Assembly (NCBI GenBank): GCA_016648135.1
Contig: JADDOH010001977.1
Span: 1-64,000 of the forward strand
DNA: 64,000 nucleotides
Direction: 5' to 3'
Origin: Agrypnia vestita
Taxonomy: Eukaryota > Arthropoda > Insecta > Trichoptera > Phryganeidae
Below, piece after piece: positions 24,550 through 35,980 of the stretch. Made by a program: the position numbers and the translations under genes. Below the pieces are notes generated by a model. It was not told the DNA's origin and searched no databases. It saw nothing but the letters and a program-made list of their open reading frames with translations. How positions within the stretch are numbered: the first letter of the stretch is position 1; each line of letters begins with the position of its first letter.

Positions 24550-24620
24550 TTTATCGGCGACGTTTCAGATTTGATTGCATGTTGGCGAACCCTGCAATGG
24601 AATCCGAAACATTGGCATGA
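24550..24620 (+). repeat. decayed Penelope hairpin segment
   Basis: CCCTGCAATGGAATCCGAAAC and ATTGGC match the 3' half of the hammerhead-like motif at 56344-56386. The CTGATGA half is lost. An inverse CGACGTTTCAG lies just upstream at 24558. Confidence 0.5.
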
Positions 24621-24955
24621 AACATAAACCAGATGATTCTGGACTGTCGTGAAAACCTAAAAACAAACTTAAATATAATGTGCTGTCGACTTGTTCATGT
24701 AGAGGAGCTTTGTCTAGGAATACGAACAATAAAGGTAAAATGTAAGGTAAAGTTGTTCCTTTTATTTTCATTTATGGCTTGAAAGAATAGTTAGTTTCAA
24801 TTACATGTTTAGAAAATTCACAGCATTATTATTTTATATGGAACAAATAGCATTTAGGTTTCTCGCAATTAGGCCTGTGTAAGTACTATCGCTATCTGCA
24901 CAGTTTATTTCTTAAATTGAAAATTATTTATTAAAAATAATTTTAATACATGGTA

Positions 24956-25459
24956 TAACAGAGCTAGTCCACAATACTTTTCCGGTAAATTCCTGACTAA
25001 ATTACAAGTCGAAAATATTCGAACAACAATGTCCTAATATCAATACTTACAGAGGTAAACGATTTCAAAGTTTATATATTTTTAAACAATATTTCTGACT
25101 TATTTTCTGCAAAACATTGGACTAGCATTACAAAAACTTTTTTTAAATAGTAAAAATTCATTCACTTTAAATACAAGTCAAATGCAATCTTGCAAAAAAA
25201 CTTCCATTTCAAATTTCTGAAAGGATGTAATCAATCTGTTCGACTTGTATCAAAAGCGAATTAATTTTAAATTCGCTTTTACTACTTTATTGATGGTCCT
25301 CCCTTTGAACAGAAAATTAGTCAGAAGTATTGAAAAAAAATCTTTGAAGTCGCTTACCTTTACAAATATTGATACTAGAACAATGTTTCTTGAATAGTTT
25401 CTGCTCATAATTTACGGGGGAATCTACCTTTTGTATAGTATTGTAGACCAGCTCTGTTA
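24956..25459. mobile_element. long-TIR MITE, family M1, copy 1
   Basis: The left end TAACAGAGCTAGTCCACAAT and right end ATTGTAGACCAGCTCTGTTA are inverted repeats whose arms continue for about 150 bp with indels. A TA at each end suggests Tc1/mariner-type targeting. Related sequences: 59977-60442 (two arms), part of 21185-21260 and part of 6300-6370. Confidence 0.75.
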
Positions 25460-25519
25460 TTTCTTGCATACCTACATACAATAAAATAACTATGAAGTTT
25501 TAAAGAATTATTAATTGTA

Positions 25520-25945
25520 CTTTGTATTAACCACTTAACTAGTAACTTTATGTCTACCGGTTTCGATACCACTGTATCTTCATCAGGAGGGACGCAAACT
25601 AACTATCCATTATCTATTTTAGCAAACAAATCAATTTTTGAACAGGGACGTTGCTACAGCTATGGTAGGGGTAATTGAGATTTGGACGCCGAAATGGGGT
25701 ATATGTCCAAGTAAAGGGCTATTCATAAAATTTATCTGGTTGTTAATTCTATTGGCTTTACTATTCAGGCATTTTTTTAAACGTGTGGCCTGTTTCCAAA
25801 AGTTAGTTCGCGAATTCAGACAAGTTATTGTTATTGAGACATCTAATGTATTCCTTTACTCTATATATCACAGTACAGAAGATTCAATATCGAAACCGGT
25901 AGACGTAGAGTTACTAGTTAAGTGGTTAATACAAAGCTGTTTGAT
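25520..25945. mobile_element. Penelope-like terminal repeat in inverted arrangement
   Basis: The left block TTGTATTAACCACTTAACTA and its continuation to ACCGGTTTCGATA (to about 25568) recurs inverted at 25888-25945. A hammerhead-like motif is complete in the left arm (minus strand) and decayed in the right arm. The 113-codon open frame between them has no recognisable domain. Confidence 0.6.
25552..25589 (-). ncRNA. hammerhead-like motif, intact core, GTA site
   Basis: CTC, CTGATGA core (25586-25580), one A, stem II GATAC/GTATC around loop AGTG, GAAACCGGTA (ACCGGT palindrome as stem III, site GTA), then GAC. Core bases C3 and G8 are intact. Confidence 0.55.
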
Positions 25946-26589
25946 TAAAATTAATAATTGTGTCCAATCACAAAGTTAACGCAACATCGGAAATATTTAA
26001 ATTAATTACCACACATTCACTTCCATCAAATTCGCAATGAAAATAGGTCAACATTCCCCTAATTGGCGAGTGGCTACTGCTACGAAAAGAGAGTACTCAC
26101 TACCCTTAAAATACAGCGGCCGCAAAAATTTAATATCACCCCTCCTCCTGTACGAGTTTGGTAAAAATTTAACCCCTGCCATCGGCTCCGGAAAAACCAC
26201 CCCCGGTCAGTTGCGCGGCATAAAAAAATAATCGCGTACTTACGAACACTATTTTATTGGGATATTGGAGGGACTAAAAAAATCGCAATATCGCGTATTA
26301 TTAAAAAACTTTACGAGTATCCATATTTTTGATCGGTAGTTTTTTCTCTTAGTTTCGTGAAGCAGAGAAGGTTTATGAAAGTGAACGAAAACTAAAGATT
26401 GTTTTTATTATAATATTGCTCCATTATTAACATAAAAAAGCAAATTCAACAAAACAGAGCAAAGAGAATCATTGTTAAGAGAAGAGGATGAAACTAAGAT
26501 GTTAACAGGTTAAACAAGGTAAAATAAGAACTAAAGCCACACGCAATGAATTTCAAAGAGATTTTTTTAATAACTTATATACTTCCAAC

Positions 26590-26790
26590 ATACTATAATA
26601 GATAAATGACATAGATGTTTATGGACATAATACAAGAAATTCTAACGAAATAAGAATTCGAAATAGAAAGAAAAGAATTACTTAAAAATGTTTACATTAC
26701 AAAGAACTAAAGAAATATAGTAGTCTACCAGAAAATGTGAAAAAAACAAATAAATATCAACATCTTTAACAAGGATGTCACATCACAGAA
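26590..26790 (+). pseudogene. LINE ORF2 terminal fragment
   Basis: Reads YGHNTRNSNEIRIRNRKKR, a stop, then KELKKYSSLPENVKKTNKYQ and a stop: the H-x-T-R-x-S...YN-x-LP-x-x-VK pattern that ends many arthropod LINE ORF2 proteins. Heavily decayed. Confidence 0.6.
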
Positions 26791-27064
26791 TTTTTTATTT
26801 ATTTATTTAACATAACATTACGTTAAATTGCATTACAAATATAATTATACAATAATAATTTATCATACAATTTTTATTTCTATTTTACCTTTAACTATTA
26901 TTATTTGTACCTTTAACTTTATTATTATTTTATCTTATGTTTTTATGTTTTTCTTATGTTTTTCTTATGGTTTTCTGTATTATTATTATCGTTATTATTA
27001 CCTTTTAACTATTATTATTGTAACTTTTAACTGTATTTTATTTTAACTGTCTTATGTTATTTTT

Positions 27065-27124
27065 AAAAAAAATATTCTGTATATTGTAAAAGCCCATAAG
27101 GGCGTTAAATAAATAAATAAATAC
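27065..27124 (+). mobile_element. LINE 3' tail
   Basis: GCCCATAAGGGCG followed by TTAAATAAATAAATAAATA, the type of 3' end found on Jockey/CR1-like LINEs. The upstream 26800-27060 is low-complexity AT sequence. Confidence 0.4.
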
Positions 27125-28345
27125 AATCATATAATAAAATATGTAACTACCCAACTAGGCTGGCCTGTTTTCGGGCAAGTTATATATTTCATTTTAAAAC
27201 ACAATATTCGACTATAGGTACTCATTAGTATATATAATTAATTAATGATTTAGAGTTCAAGTAAATTAGTACATTATAAAATTTTTAATTAGATTAATAC
27301 AATACAAATATTTTAATTAAATTAATACAATAAAAATTTAAATTAGATAAATACATTATATAAATTAATACATTAGTCTAACTAGAATTGTTGTATGAAA
27401 CTGAAAATATCCACGGTAAATCTTAGTTATTGTTAACATTATACTATTAACTAAAGAAAGACATATAAGTAAATAAATGCAATTATAGATGCAAGTGCAA
27501 GTGCAATGCAAGATAGATGCATTTACAATACAAAGTTATCTGTGGTAAATTAAGTTAAATTTGAGTAAACTCGAATTTAACAAAGAAGAAATGAATAGGT
27601 GAACTGTGTGAACTATGTATGTACCTACCACCTGCACTTCAGACTTCTTCTCTTTCAGGTACTAGATTAGTCCTGCGATTGGTCGACCCGTTTTGTGGCA
27701 CGCTTGCATTATAACCTCAAATCACCCTAGACTAAATAAACAGAAAAAACTATTGTGAAAGAGACGAATGTATGCGGTAGGAAGCGGGAGAAACGGGCGG
27801 CGCCATTGGGTCTCTGGCGATCGCACGGAGAGATATTGGTTGTGAATAAAAGTTATAATTACTGTACCAGATCAATTTCTTCCTTGTTCTAAAGAGACTA
27901 TAATATACTCAGGAAGTGAATACACTACAACTATGATATAAATGTACTGGATATGAATAAAATATCGTTTCGTCTTGGCTAATCGCTAAGGCTCTAGGAG
28001 AATGGTGTCGGAAAACAAACGGGAAGATAATTGTTCCCGAACACTAAATCCTGATTAGCGGAAAGGATCTGAGGGCTGCCCAGATAATCAAAAGGCAATA
28101 AGGATTAAATAACGGCTGGTAATTTGACGGTTTATTAGTCAGGAGAGAAAATGCTTTTTCAGGACAAAAAGATAATTTCTGAACGTTTACAATTCATTAA
28201 AAAAATCTATAATTAGTATTTCTTGAAAGATGAAGTCCATAACCAAACTCTCAATAGAACGACATCTATCTCCTTTGTGGTTTAGTTTGCAAATCACTCT
28301 CCTACCATTTGTACGGCTAAGTCAAGTTACAGTTTTTTTGATTTC
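27125..28345. other. no recognisable gene
   Basis: AT-rich with simple-sequence stretches (TTAATTAGATTAATACA-like units at 27280-27370). Nothing else was identified. Confidence 0.5.
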
Positions 28346-28358
28346 GTCCATTCTTCGG

Positions 28359-28555
28359 TTAGGTTAGGTTAGCTTAGGTTAGGTTAGGTTAGCTTAGGTT
28401 AGGTTAGGTTAGCTTAGGTTAGCTTAGGTTAGCTTAGGTTAGCTTAGGTTAGCTTAGGTTAGCTTAGGTTAGCTTAGGTTAGCTTAGGTTAGCTTAGGTT
28501 AGCTTAGGTTAGCTTAGGTTAGCTTAGGTTAGCTTAGGTTAGCTTAGGTTAGGTT
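28359..28555 (+). repeat. interstitial TTAGG-derived array
   Basis: It begins with TTAGGTTAGG units and becomes a regular 10-bp repeat TTAGGTTAGC for about 15 copies. TTAGG is the ancestral insect telomere repeat. The array is bounded on both sides by the same word ATTCTTCGGTTAGGTTA. A shorter degenerate patch is at 29045-29090. Confidence 0.9.
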
Positions 28556-28574
28556 ATTCTTCGGTTAGGTTAAC

Positions 28575-31500
28575 ACGTGAATATATACATAAACTTTATA
28601 ACTAACAGACCATCTGTTCCCGACGCGAATCGCCGTAAATCTAGGGATAAGATTTTCAAAATACGTAAAGGATTACGGGATGGGGGTGTGGAGGAGTGAT
28701 TATATTATATTTTATAAAGTCCATGTTCTTATAGGGGGAGGCGAAAAGAGGATAAAGACACAAAGATGGTAGCCAAACTCACCACTAAGAGAGTGTTCCA
28801 TTTCCTTTCTGTTTCACTGCGATTTGGTAAACGAAATTATCAGACATTGAAATTAGAATATAAAGTACAAATTAATACAGTACGAAACTTTTGAAGACAA
28901 CATGGTTACGCAATACATTTTCTATAATTTAGGGGTATCAAGACACACACCCAATGGACTTATGTGTTCACCCTCTTGACACAAACCACTCACAAGAATC
29001 CCCTTGACAATTAACCCCCGCCACATATAAAAATAATCAGATAGGTTTTGTAAGTTTAGTTTAGGTTTGGTTAGATTAGGTTAGGTAAAGTTTTACTTAT
29101 TTAACATAAGGCGGGTGTATATTGTGAGGAGATTTTTCGCAAGGGATACATATTCAGGAAGATTTAAATGTGGCTTGGGTCGAGGGAGGAGGTGTCCTAG
29201 AACCGATTTAAGAATTTAAAAATAATATCCATAACAAAATTAAGAGTGACGCAAATCAACAAATATATTATGAAATGTTTTAGAGATCGACAACATATAC
29301 GAGGCACAGTATCCCCTCGCGAGTGTGGAGTGCTCGGCTTCCAGTACAAAAAGGAGCGGTCCTCGAGGCATCACTGAATGTTCAGAGTTTCGTATGTGGT
29401 TAATCTTTATAGCACGCTCTAGCGGCGGCCAACTTAGTTTATCAATATTCCGCTTTTGAACCGAGCCTGAGTCTTGAATAATACATCTAGGTTGTCGTTT
29501 CAGGATGAAATCTCGTTTTAGTGGTTGATCTTTCTAGGTAGTGGCGAAAAAAGCCTATATTAGTCTGAACTAGTTTTGGAGAACTCTTTGATCGTACAGG
29601 GATGTTTAAGCACGTTTACGAGAGTATTCACAGGTTGCTCGGTCCTGAAACTTAGATAAGAACTGGTTGATATTTTAGAAGGAGGTGATTTATTTATTTG
29701 TTTATTGGCACTTATAAGAATATATATTAAACTTTTATTTTCTTAAAAAAAACAGTATGGTCGCTTCGTGGCCATTTCCGTAGTAATCCTACACATGACT
29801 GAGATGCAACATTCCCCATCACCAAAAGAAGAATTTAACCGGTCGTATGCCGCGCACGATTACTGTTTTTAGATACCTTTTTGTGATAGTAATATTCATG
29901 TAAAAATCAAAAATAATCGCTAAGAAGTTGCACTTTCAGGTTTCTCAGTATACAGGCTTCAATAATTACTTATATTTCAATAATTACTGATTTATCATTA
30001 TGAAAATAAGTATCGAAATTTACTATCAGAAATGTACGCACATGTTTATCGAATAAAACCATGGATGCAATTACACTAAAGATATTGTATTTCAATATTT
30101 TCTTTCTAAATATATCAAAGATTATAAAAATACTTAATATTTACAATTTTTTATTTAAAAATAACACTTTTTTAACAGATATATAACACAATTAATGCGC
30201 GATTCAAAGACGACATTTGGAATGATTTTTTGTCCGGTTTGCATGGAAAATGAGATTGCTTGACAAATAGAACACATTCATTCATTCAAAAACTTGAGAT
30301 ATAACTAATTATAAGCTTTAAAAACCCATAAATGCAGGTAAAATAGGCCGAATTCGCATACGTGTCTAGGGAGCGCAGATCTGCGCTCTGGCACCCGACC
30401 GGTTAATTTTCTTATTTAGAAGAGAAACATCCCTTTAAGTTTCCAGTTTTTTGTTTATTATTTTATTTCTATCATTGGTTCAGTAATTTTTGTCTCTTTT
30501 CTAAAAAGATTATGTTAAAATTCTCGCTTTTCTTGTATATATCGAGCGAATTGCTTAAACCTTGTTGATATGTCAGATATTTAAGAAACTTTCGTTGAAT
30601 ATTACTACCCTCGTGAGAACTACGTAATCGGGTGACCAGGAAGTTAATTGAAGAAGTTGACAACGTCGTTGGCAGTAATTTTTTTTAAATTATTAATACG
30701 CTTTACTTTTAGGTTTATTACTCGCTTTTCGCTTTTTTCGTTATTGCTACACTTCGAACACTAATCGTTTTATTAATAAATAATAATAATAATCGGCGAT
30801 TATCTTTCGACACAAAATACCGACAATTCTTCGCCTTCGTTTAATCCTTAATTACTAACGAAAGGTTCTGTTACCATACTACGATTAGTGTTTCATTAAT
30901 CTCTCGTTACTATCCCTAAAGCCTTGGCAATCTACGTTTCGTGGGCTTGACTTATTTTGAATAAAATTAATTATTTTGCTAACAACAGAAACTAATAAGG
31001 GAGAAACACTTTTTAAAGTCAGTTTGCGAGTATGTGACAGGTCCATATATTTTTTTCAGAATATTTTGAGTATGTTTAAAATTTTCAAGAACACAATACT
31101 GGATTTTATCCCCAAGGGGACATCGTTAATCTAGATATATGTTATATATCTCGTGAGACTATGCTTTTTTTCTATCTGTGCTATTCTTAAAATAACAATA
31201 TTGGGATGTCAGATCTTTATCCCAACACTTAATAGATGAAAATTAAAATAAAAAATAAACGAGACGTAGGAATACGTCGGTGGTGTAGTCAGAGGGAGAA
31301 AGAAGTACACGACGGTTATTCGTCAAACTTCAAATATAAATTAAGTTCAACAAAATTTCTCTTTTCTATGGTCCAACGTAATAAGGACAATTTTGCCATA
31401 ATTTTACCTCAGGACTCTAGCTGTGGGAGAAGAAATTAATAAGTGCATATGAAATAATATTTTTTCTAAAAGCTTTAAACACAGCATTAGTACTTATTTC

Positions 31501-31660
31501 ATGTAATTTTATCATGAAACATGAGAATTGTGACGTTACGTTTCCGGCGAAGGGCAGCTGTCAGACCAGACCGGAGAAATCGGACATCGCAAATAAAGGT
31601 TTTTACTTTAAGAGAGATAGTGAATATATACTAATCTTCTTACTTAAGTACGACGATGGA
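28575..31660. other. no recognisable gene
   Basis: Three kilobases without a recognisable frame or family. Points of note are a LINE-tail-like TTTATTTATTTGTTTATTGG at 29688 (minus orientation) and a perfect 18-bp palindrome at 30371-30388. Confidence 0.45.
30371..30388. repeat. perfect 18-bp palindrome
   Basis: GAGCGCAGATCTGCGCTC reads the same on both strands and is GC-rich in an AT-rich stretch. Confidence 0.9.
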
Positions 31661-31668
31661 TAATGATG

Positions 31669-31715
31669 TGACATCTCAATATTGCTATTTTCAGAATAGC
31701 AATATTGGGATGTCA
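31669..31715. repeat. 21-bp inverted repeat
   Basis: The arms 31669-31689 and 31695-31715 pair with one mismatch around a 5-base loop. A third copy of the right arm lies at 31192-31212 in the same orientation, so this may be the end structure of a roughly 520-bp element. Confidence 0.75.
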
Positions 31716-31789
31716 TACAGCAATTATAGACATGATATACTACCATATCTATTAAATTTTTTGAAGTTGTATATATATTTAACATGCAG

Positions 31790-31960
31790 ACCTTGTTTCA
31801 TATGAGTTGTGTATTTATTTGATATAAGAATATAACTAAAACATGTTTCGGAAAGGTCCGTTTCCTTTTTCAGGTGAGTGTAGACTGAAGTGTGTGTCCG
31901 GGGTGTGGGTTGCGGGTTCAGTGGAAGTGGAGGGGGTATCTAGGTGGTGGAAGAGAGGAA
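31790..31960 (-). mobile_element. Penelope-like element 3' end
   Basis: On the minus strand: a C-rich block (CCCCCTCCACTTCCACTGAA near 31935), then a hammerhead-like hairpin (31873-31841), then AATAAATACAC, a possible poly(A) signal. Confidence 0.55.
31841..31873 (-). ncRNA. hammerhead-like motif with changed core
   Basis: CTGAAAA core (position 8 is A while C3 is kept), one A, stem II GGAAA/TTTCC, then GAAACATGTT with the ACATGT palindrome. The relative at 38891-38922 keeps stem II and the palindrome but has lost the core. Confidence 0.4.
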
Positions 31961-32693
31961 GCATTGTGCAGGGGAAAATGCAAGATTGTATTTGATTGTT
32001 GATGATATTATTTTATGTATTTATATGCCTTAATCATTCTTCACAGTCAGTGTGCACTTATCTAAAGAAGAAGACGGAAATTTCCTTAGGTTGGATGAAT
32101 GATTCTGTTACACCGTAATAATAATAAAACTGAGGTACAGTGACGGAATTTATTACACACAATTGTCACACAGCAAGTATTGTTTACTCTTCAACAAGCA
32201 TTCTCTCCGGACAGACGTCGCCATACGCGCACATCCATGTGATCATTCGCGCGTACTCTTACCTACTCGCAGACTCATAGAAAATGGATAAACTTTGTTA
32301 TTATCAGCACCTACTTCTAACGAGATTTTATTTACATCTATGGATATAAAAGTATAGATAACAATAGTGTTGAAGGTTCCTCTTGTGAATTAGTTCTTTA
32401 GATTTTCAAAACTACCCCTGTTTTATGGCGTCGCTCCCGGCAGGCGTCGCTGAAGAGGTCCACTGAATATAAATGGTAGATTTCTTGTCCCTAAAGCACT
32501 CGGAACTGCAGTTAACATCTTCCCATGATACTCCACGCGCGAGGGTGAGCACTTTGAAAGTCTAGCCAGATTTAAATAAAGGACACATGCAGATAGGATA
32601 TGGTCGAAGGAGAGTTTCGTCTTTCCTTAGATTTAAAATATTGTATACCCTATCTCCTTCACATTGAACATTGAGTGAGCTTTGTTAATGTAT

Positions 32694-32850
32694 GTTCAAA
32701 TATCCGGGGTTATTTTGGACCAATTTTTTAAGTAGAATAAACACACTGAACTTATAGCAAACAAAATCAGGAAGCTAATGCATATTTTCATTTCTGTACG
32801 TAGCGTATTTAACATACATTTCTTAAAACAAATATACTATGCGGTAGTCG
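32694..32850 (+). pseudogene. non-LTR reverse transcriptase fragment
   Basis: Reads ISGVILDQFFK, stop, NKHTELIANKIRKLMHIF then SVRSVFNIHFLKQIYYAV: the L-G-V-x-x-D...W-x-x-H-x-x-x-I...L-x-x-x-Y-x-A region downstream of the catalytic YADD box in Jockey/CR1-like ORF2. Short, broken and isolated. Confidence 0.65.
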
Positions 32851-33159
32851 GTGTAACCACAGTACACCCAGAACAGTAGTTTATCTCCGGCCTGTCGGCG
32901 AGTTATTAGCCTACTCTTGCATTGACGCTAGGGTTGTCACTTTATTTTCACTCCCTTTCTTTTAAATCGTAGCGTCTGAGATTCCGACGCATAAGGTAGA
33001 CACGAAACCCGATTTTTTTTGTAATTAGTATACCTAGTTTCTGCACTTAAATTGCAAGAACGCTGATTAACATCAACGTAGACATTTAAAAACTTACAGT
33101 CTTTGTGATAATCAACACACCTTTTTAGTAAAGCACCACAAATATAAAAAGGCATTTTT

Positions 33160-33330
33160 TTCAGGAAGCGCATTTTTTTTCTAAAGCGGCGGCTGCGAGC
33201 GCGAATGGCACCGAAGGCACGGCCCTTGCTGCCGCCGCCTTGTGCCCCCATATTCTATGTCAATGTGTGCGTCACAGTGCGTGCGTCACGGCGCCGAGCA
33301 CGCACGCACACATTCTAATGGGTAGCCGCC
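33160..33330. other. CpG-rich block with imperfect palindrome
   Basis: GCGGCGGCTGCGAGCGCG and related words, followed by ATGTGTGCGT...ACGCACGCACACAT arms (33261-33312). A 104-codon minus-strand frame starts in it but becomes AT-rich and shows no family. It could be a promoter or an old element end. Confidence 0.4.
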
Positions 33331-33334
33331 AGTT

Positions 33335-34015
33335 TGTATGAAGACGTATTACTGTTCTTAGTATACTGTGGTATAACGACGGTTCTGATTTGCGATCGTA
33401 GAACAATGCAGCGTGTGTAAAAACGTCGTTGTGCTGCGCTGACTATATTTGAGGTTTGAAAGGTATCAACTTTAAATAACTAACCCAATTTTCAAAGGAA
33501 AATCTTTTGTAGTTATCGAGCTATGATGTAATGTGTCTAAATAAAACTTCAAACTGCTCTCCTGCAAACTTGAGAAAAATCACATGCCTCGTTATTTTAC
33601 GATTATAAGGAAATTTCAGTCCATGTCCACTTTCTAAGTATTATTTCAGTTTGTTAATAGAAAATAAAAAATAAATCATGACCCTCTTGCAAGAAAGTAT
33701 TTCCTTAGGAAAAATAATATTGGCTGTACAAACAAAAATACGAAAGTCAATGTAATCAATTTAATCACAAAATAAACCAGAAATATTACTTACTATAAAA
33801 AATTATCATTTATTATAACTGTATGAAAGGAAATCAAGTCGGTTAAATGTTTGCTTTGGAAAGAAAAATTCAGACTTAGAAATAAAATGCTGTGATGGAA
33901 CAAAATAATAAATATGGAGAACGTTAGATTTAACGACAGAGCGGTATTGATAAATATATATATAGAAGTATAGAATGTCGAATTTCTAAAACGAGTACCA
34001 TAGAATTTATGAAAC
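33335..34015. other. no recognisable gene
   Basis: AT-rich spacer. Nothing supportable was seen. Confidence 0.5.
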
Positions 34016-34086
34016 TATCATATCGTATTTAACTGTAAATAGTTGCGGTATTTTATACGAACCGTATGTTTTTCCGAGAAACGATT

Positions 34087-34126
34087 CTCGACGTTTCGTT
34101 GAATGCTTATTCAACGTCATCAGGAG
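34087..34126 (-). ncRNA. hammerhead-like motif, best copy
   Basis: CTC, CTGATGA core (34123-34117), one C, stem II GTTGAAT-AAGC-ATTCAAC (perfect 7 bp), GAAAC, GTC, GAG. Stem I is CTC/GAG, stem III the loopless ACGT palindrome, and the predicted cleavage site follows GTC at 34090. All core bases match the hammerhead consensus except for the extra base before stem II. Confidence 0.6.
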
Positions 34127-34277
34127 GACGACCTTTACCCGCGGAGTAACTATTACATATTGCACGCTGGCGACCTCTATTGTAGAAGAAGTGAACACTC
34201 CACAAAAAAGTGCATATAATTTGCGGCCCCGAAAGCAGTGATCAGTCCGCCCTCTACCTCCGCGAGTAAAGGTCGTC

Positions 34278-34317
34278 CTCCTGATGAAGTTGAATAAGCA
34301 TCTAACGAAACGTCGAG
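34278..34317 (+). ncRNA. hammerhead-like motif, second arm
   Basis: Same as the opposite-strand motif at 34126-34087 except for A instead of C before stem II and a change in the 3' strand of stem II (ATCTAAC), which breaks one or two pairs. The core CTGATGA, GAAAC, GTC and the CTC/GAG stem I are kept. Confidence 0.55.
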
Positions 34318-34742
34318 AATCGTTTCTCGGAAAAACATACGGTTCGTATAAAATATCCGTAACTATTTACAGTTAAATATGTCTAACGATCTTAATAACA
34401 ACTTTAACTCTTCAATTAGATCGATTCTTATAAATTAAATTTTTCCGTTGAAATTCAAAATTTCTTTCGCTACTTTAGATTAAGTTACATATGACGTAAT
34501 TTCTCTTAGGCGTGCTTTAGAAATTTGATAAAGTAGAAGATGAAAAATGCGATTGTCATGAAGTACTCGTTTGAGTATGGCTATTTATTTTCCAATTTAT
34601 TATCTCTACCCAAGCTCTTAAATAAATTTTATTTTCGTTTTCATCAAAATATTTTGCGCATAAAACATTTTTCTTTATCTTGCGAAGAAGAGAGTGATTC
34701 AAAATTGGAGAAAGCTTGTTTGATAAAAAGTTAGATCTTGTA

Positions 34743-35858
34743 TTAGGTCCTTACATATGAAATTGGCGTTTAGTATGGGAGGAACATAAAGCCGATTTTT
34801 TTTTATTATAATATTTTTATTTAATCAAAGTTTGTACCATTGCTATCTATGCACTTTTGCCATCTCATAGGTAGTTCATCGATCCCTTTACTAAAAAAAC
34901 CATTCGGACGGGAATCAATAAAATCTTTGAAGGCGGTTTGGACTGCCCCATCGGAGTTGAATTTTTTCCTTTGCAAGAAGTTATCCAAATTTCGAAAAAA
35001 ATGGTAATCTGTTGGGGCAAGGTCCGGAGAGTACGGTGGATGTCTTAGACATTCCAATTGAAGCTCCTCTAATTTGGTAGCCGTCTGTTGTGCAGTGTGT
35101 GGTCTAGCGTTATCATGAAGCAGAAGTGGCCTAGAGCGATTAACCAGCCTCGGTTGTTTAGCAGCTAGCTTTTCCATCATGGTTTGCAGTTGCTGACAAT
35201 AGACATCGGCCGTAATCGTCTGGCCAGATTTAAGATTAAAATCCCTTCATTATTGTGCCGGTTGAGTAATGCAACGCAGCAGTCAACGCGCGTTTGTTGA
35301 TTTGCTTCAATCAATTCGTGAGGTACCCACCTTTCAAGCTTTTTCACCTTACCAATTTGCTTCAAGTGGATTAAAACATTTTTATCACTAACACCGCAGC
35401 CTGCAGCTAACTCGGATGTGGTTGCGATGGATCCGCTTCCACAATAGCTTTCAATTCTTCATTATCAACTTTGGTCTCCGGCCTTCCACGGGGCTTGTTC
35501 TGCAGGTCGAAATTTCCAGAACGAAAACGTTGGAACCAAAAACGCACTGTGTTTTCTTTTGCGGCACCGTCGCCATACACATCATTAATCCTTCGAGCCG
35601 GTTCTGCAGCCACTGGTGCCACGGTGGAACTCGTACTCGTAAATAACGCGATATTTCAAGTTTTTCATTTTGTAAACTGAGTGACGCAAAGAAAAAAACA
35701 ATTGAGGAAAAAACAAATGAATTATAATTTTCAAAACACAAATACATGAGTAAATAGCTGTATAAATTTTGATTTGGAATTCATAACCAAGGAGAAGATA
35801 TTTGAGCTCAAATTTGCCAGTAAGGCAAAAAATGCCAATTTCATATGTAAGGACCTAA
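34743..35858 (-). mobile_element. mariner transposon, copy 2, internally deleted
   Basis: Complete ends: TTAGGTCCTTACATATG at the left and its inverse at the right, flanked by TA (34741-34742 and 35859-35860). It is 1116 bp, against roughly 1.29 kb expected. It lies only about 120 bp upstream of the BTB exon acceptor. Very high identity with copy 1. Confidence 0.95.
34821..35672 (-). pseudogene. mariner transposase, deleted and frameshifted
   Basis: Same transposase as at 61-1079. The C-terminal 119 residues, with HDNARPH and LAPTDYHFF, are open at 35180-34821. About 175 bp covering the first catalytic aspartate (TCDEKW in copy 1) are missing at about 35234. One-base changes break the N-terminal part: an extra C near 35611 and a missing T near 35422. 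It cannot encode a working enzyme, but the ends could still be substrates for one. Confidence 0.92.
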
Positions 35859-35980
35859 TATTTGGGTAACAATCTTGTTATTTTCAGCCTGTGGCCAATT
35901 TATTGATTATTTTTGTTGCACGTATATAAATTTATTTCTTGTTTTCAAGTACTATTACTGAGTATAATGTAACCCTTCAG

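Larger units (their letters stand above)
34024..34390. mobile_element. Penelope-type fold-back, family P1, copy 1
   Basis: Two long inverted arms, 34024-34145 and about 34255-34390, pair almost perfectly (AACTGTAAATAGTT at the left edge, AACTATTTACAGTT at the right). Each arm contains a hammerhead-like motif, on opposite strands. The roughly 110-bp centre is unrelated. A second, more degenerate copy is at 61210-61445. Confidence 0.75.

Noticed and set aside
25638..25979. 113-codon open frame as a membrane protein
   Set aside because: It starts and ends inside inverted Penelope terminal repeats, and its C-terminus is encoded by the repeat arm itself.
32937..33251. 104-codon minus-strand frame starting in a CpG-rich block
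   Set aside because: Basic, low-information N-terminus and AT-driven remainder; no family recognised and no promoter evidence.
35416..35747. Several short frames on both strands near 35.5 kb
   Set aside because: Shadows or frameshifted pieces of the mariner transposase copy.
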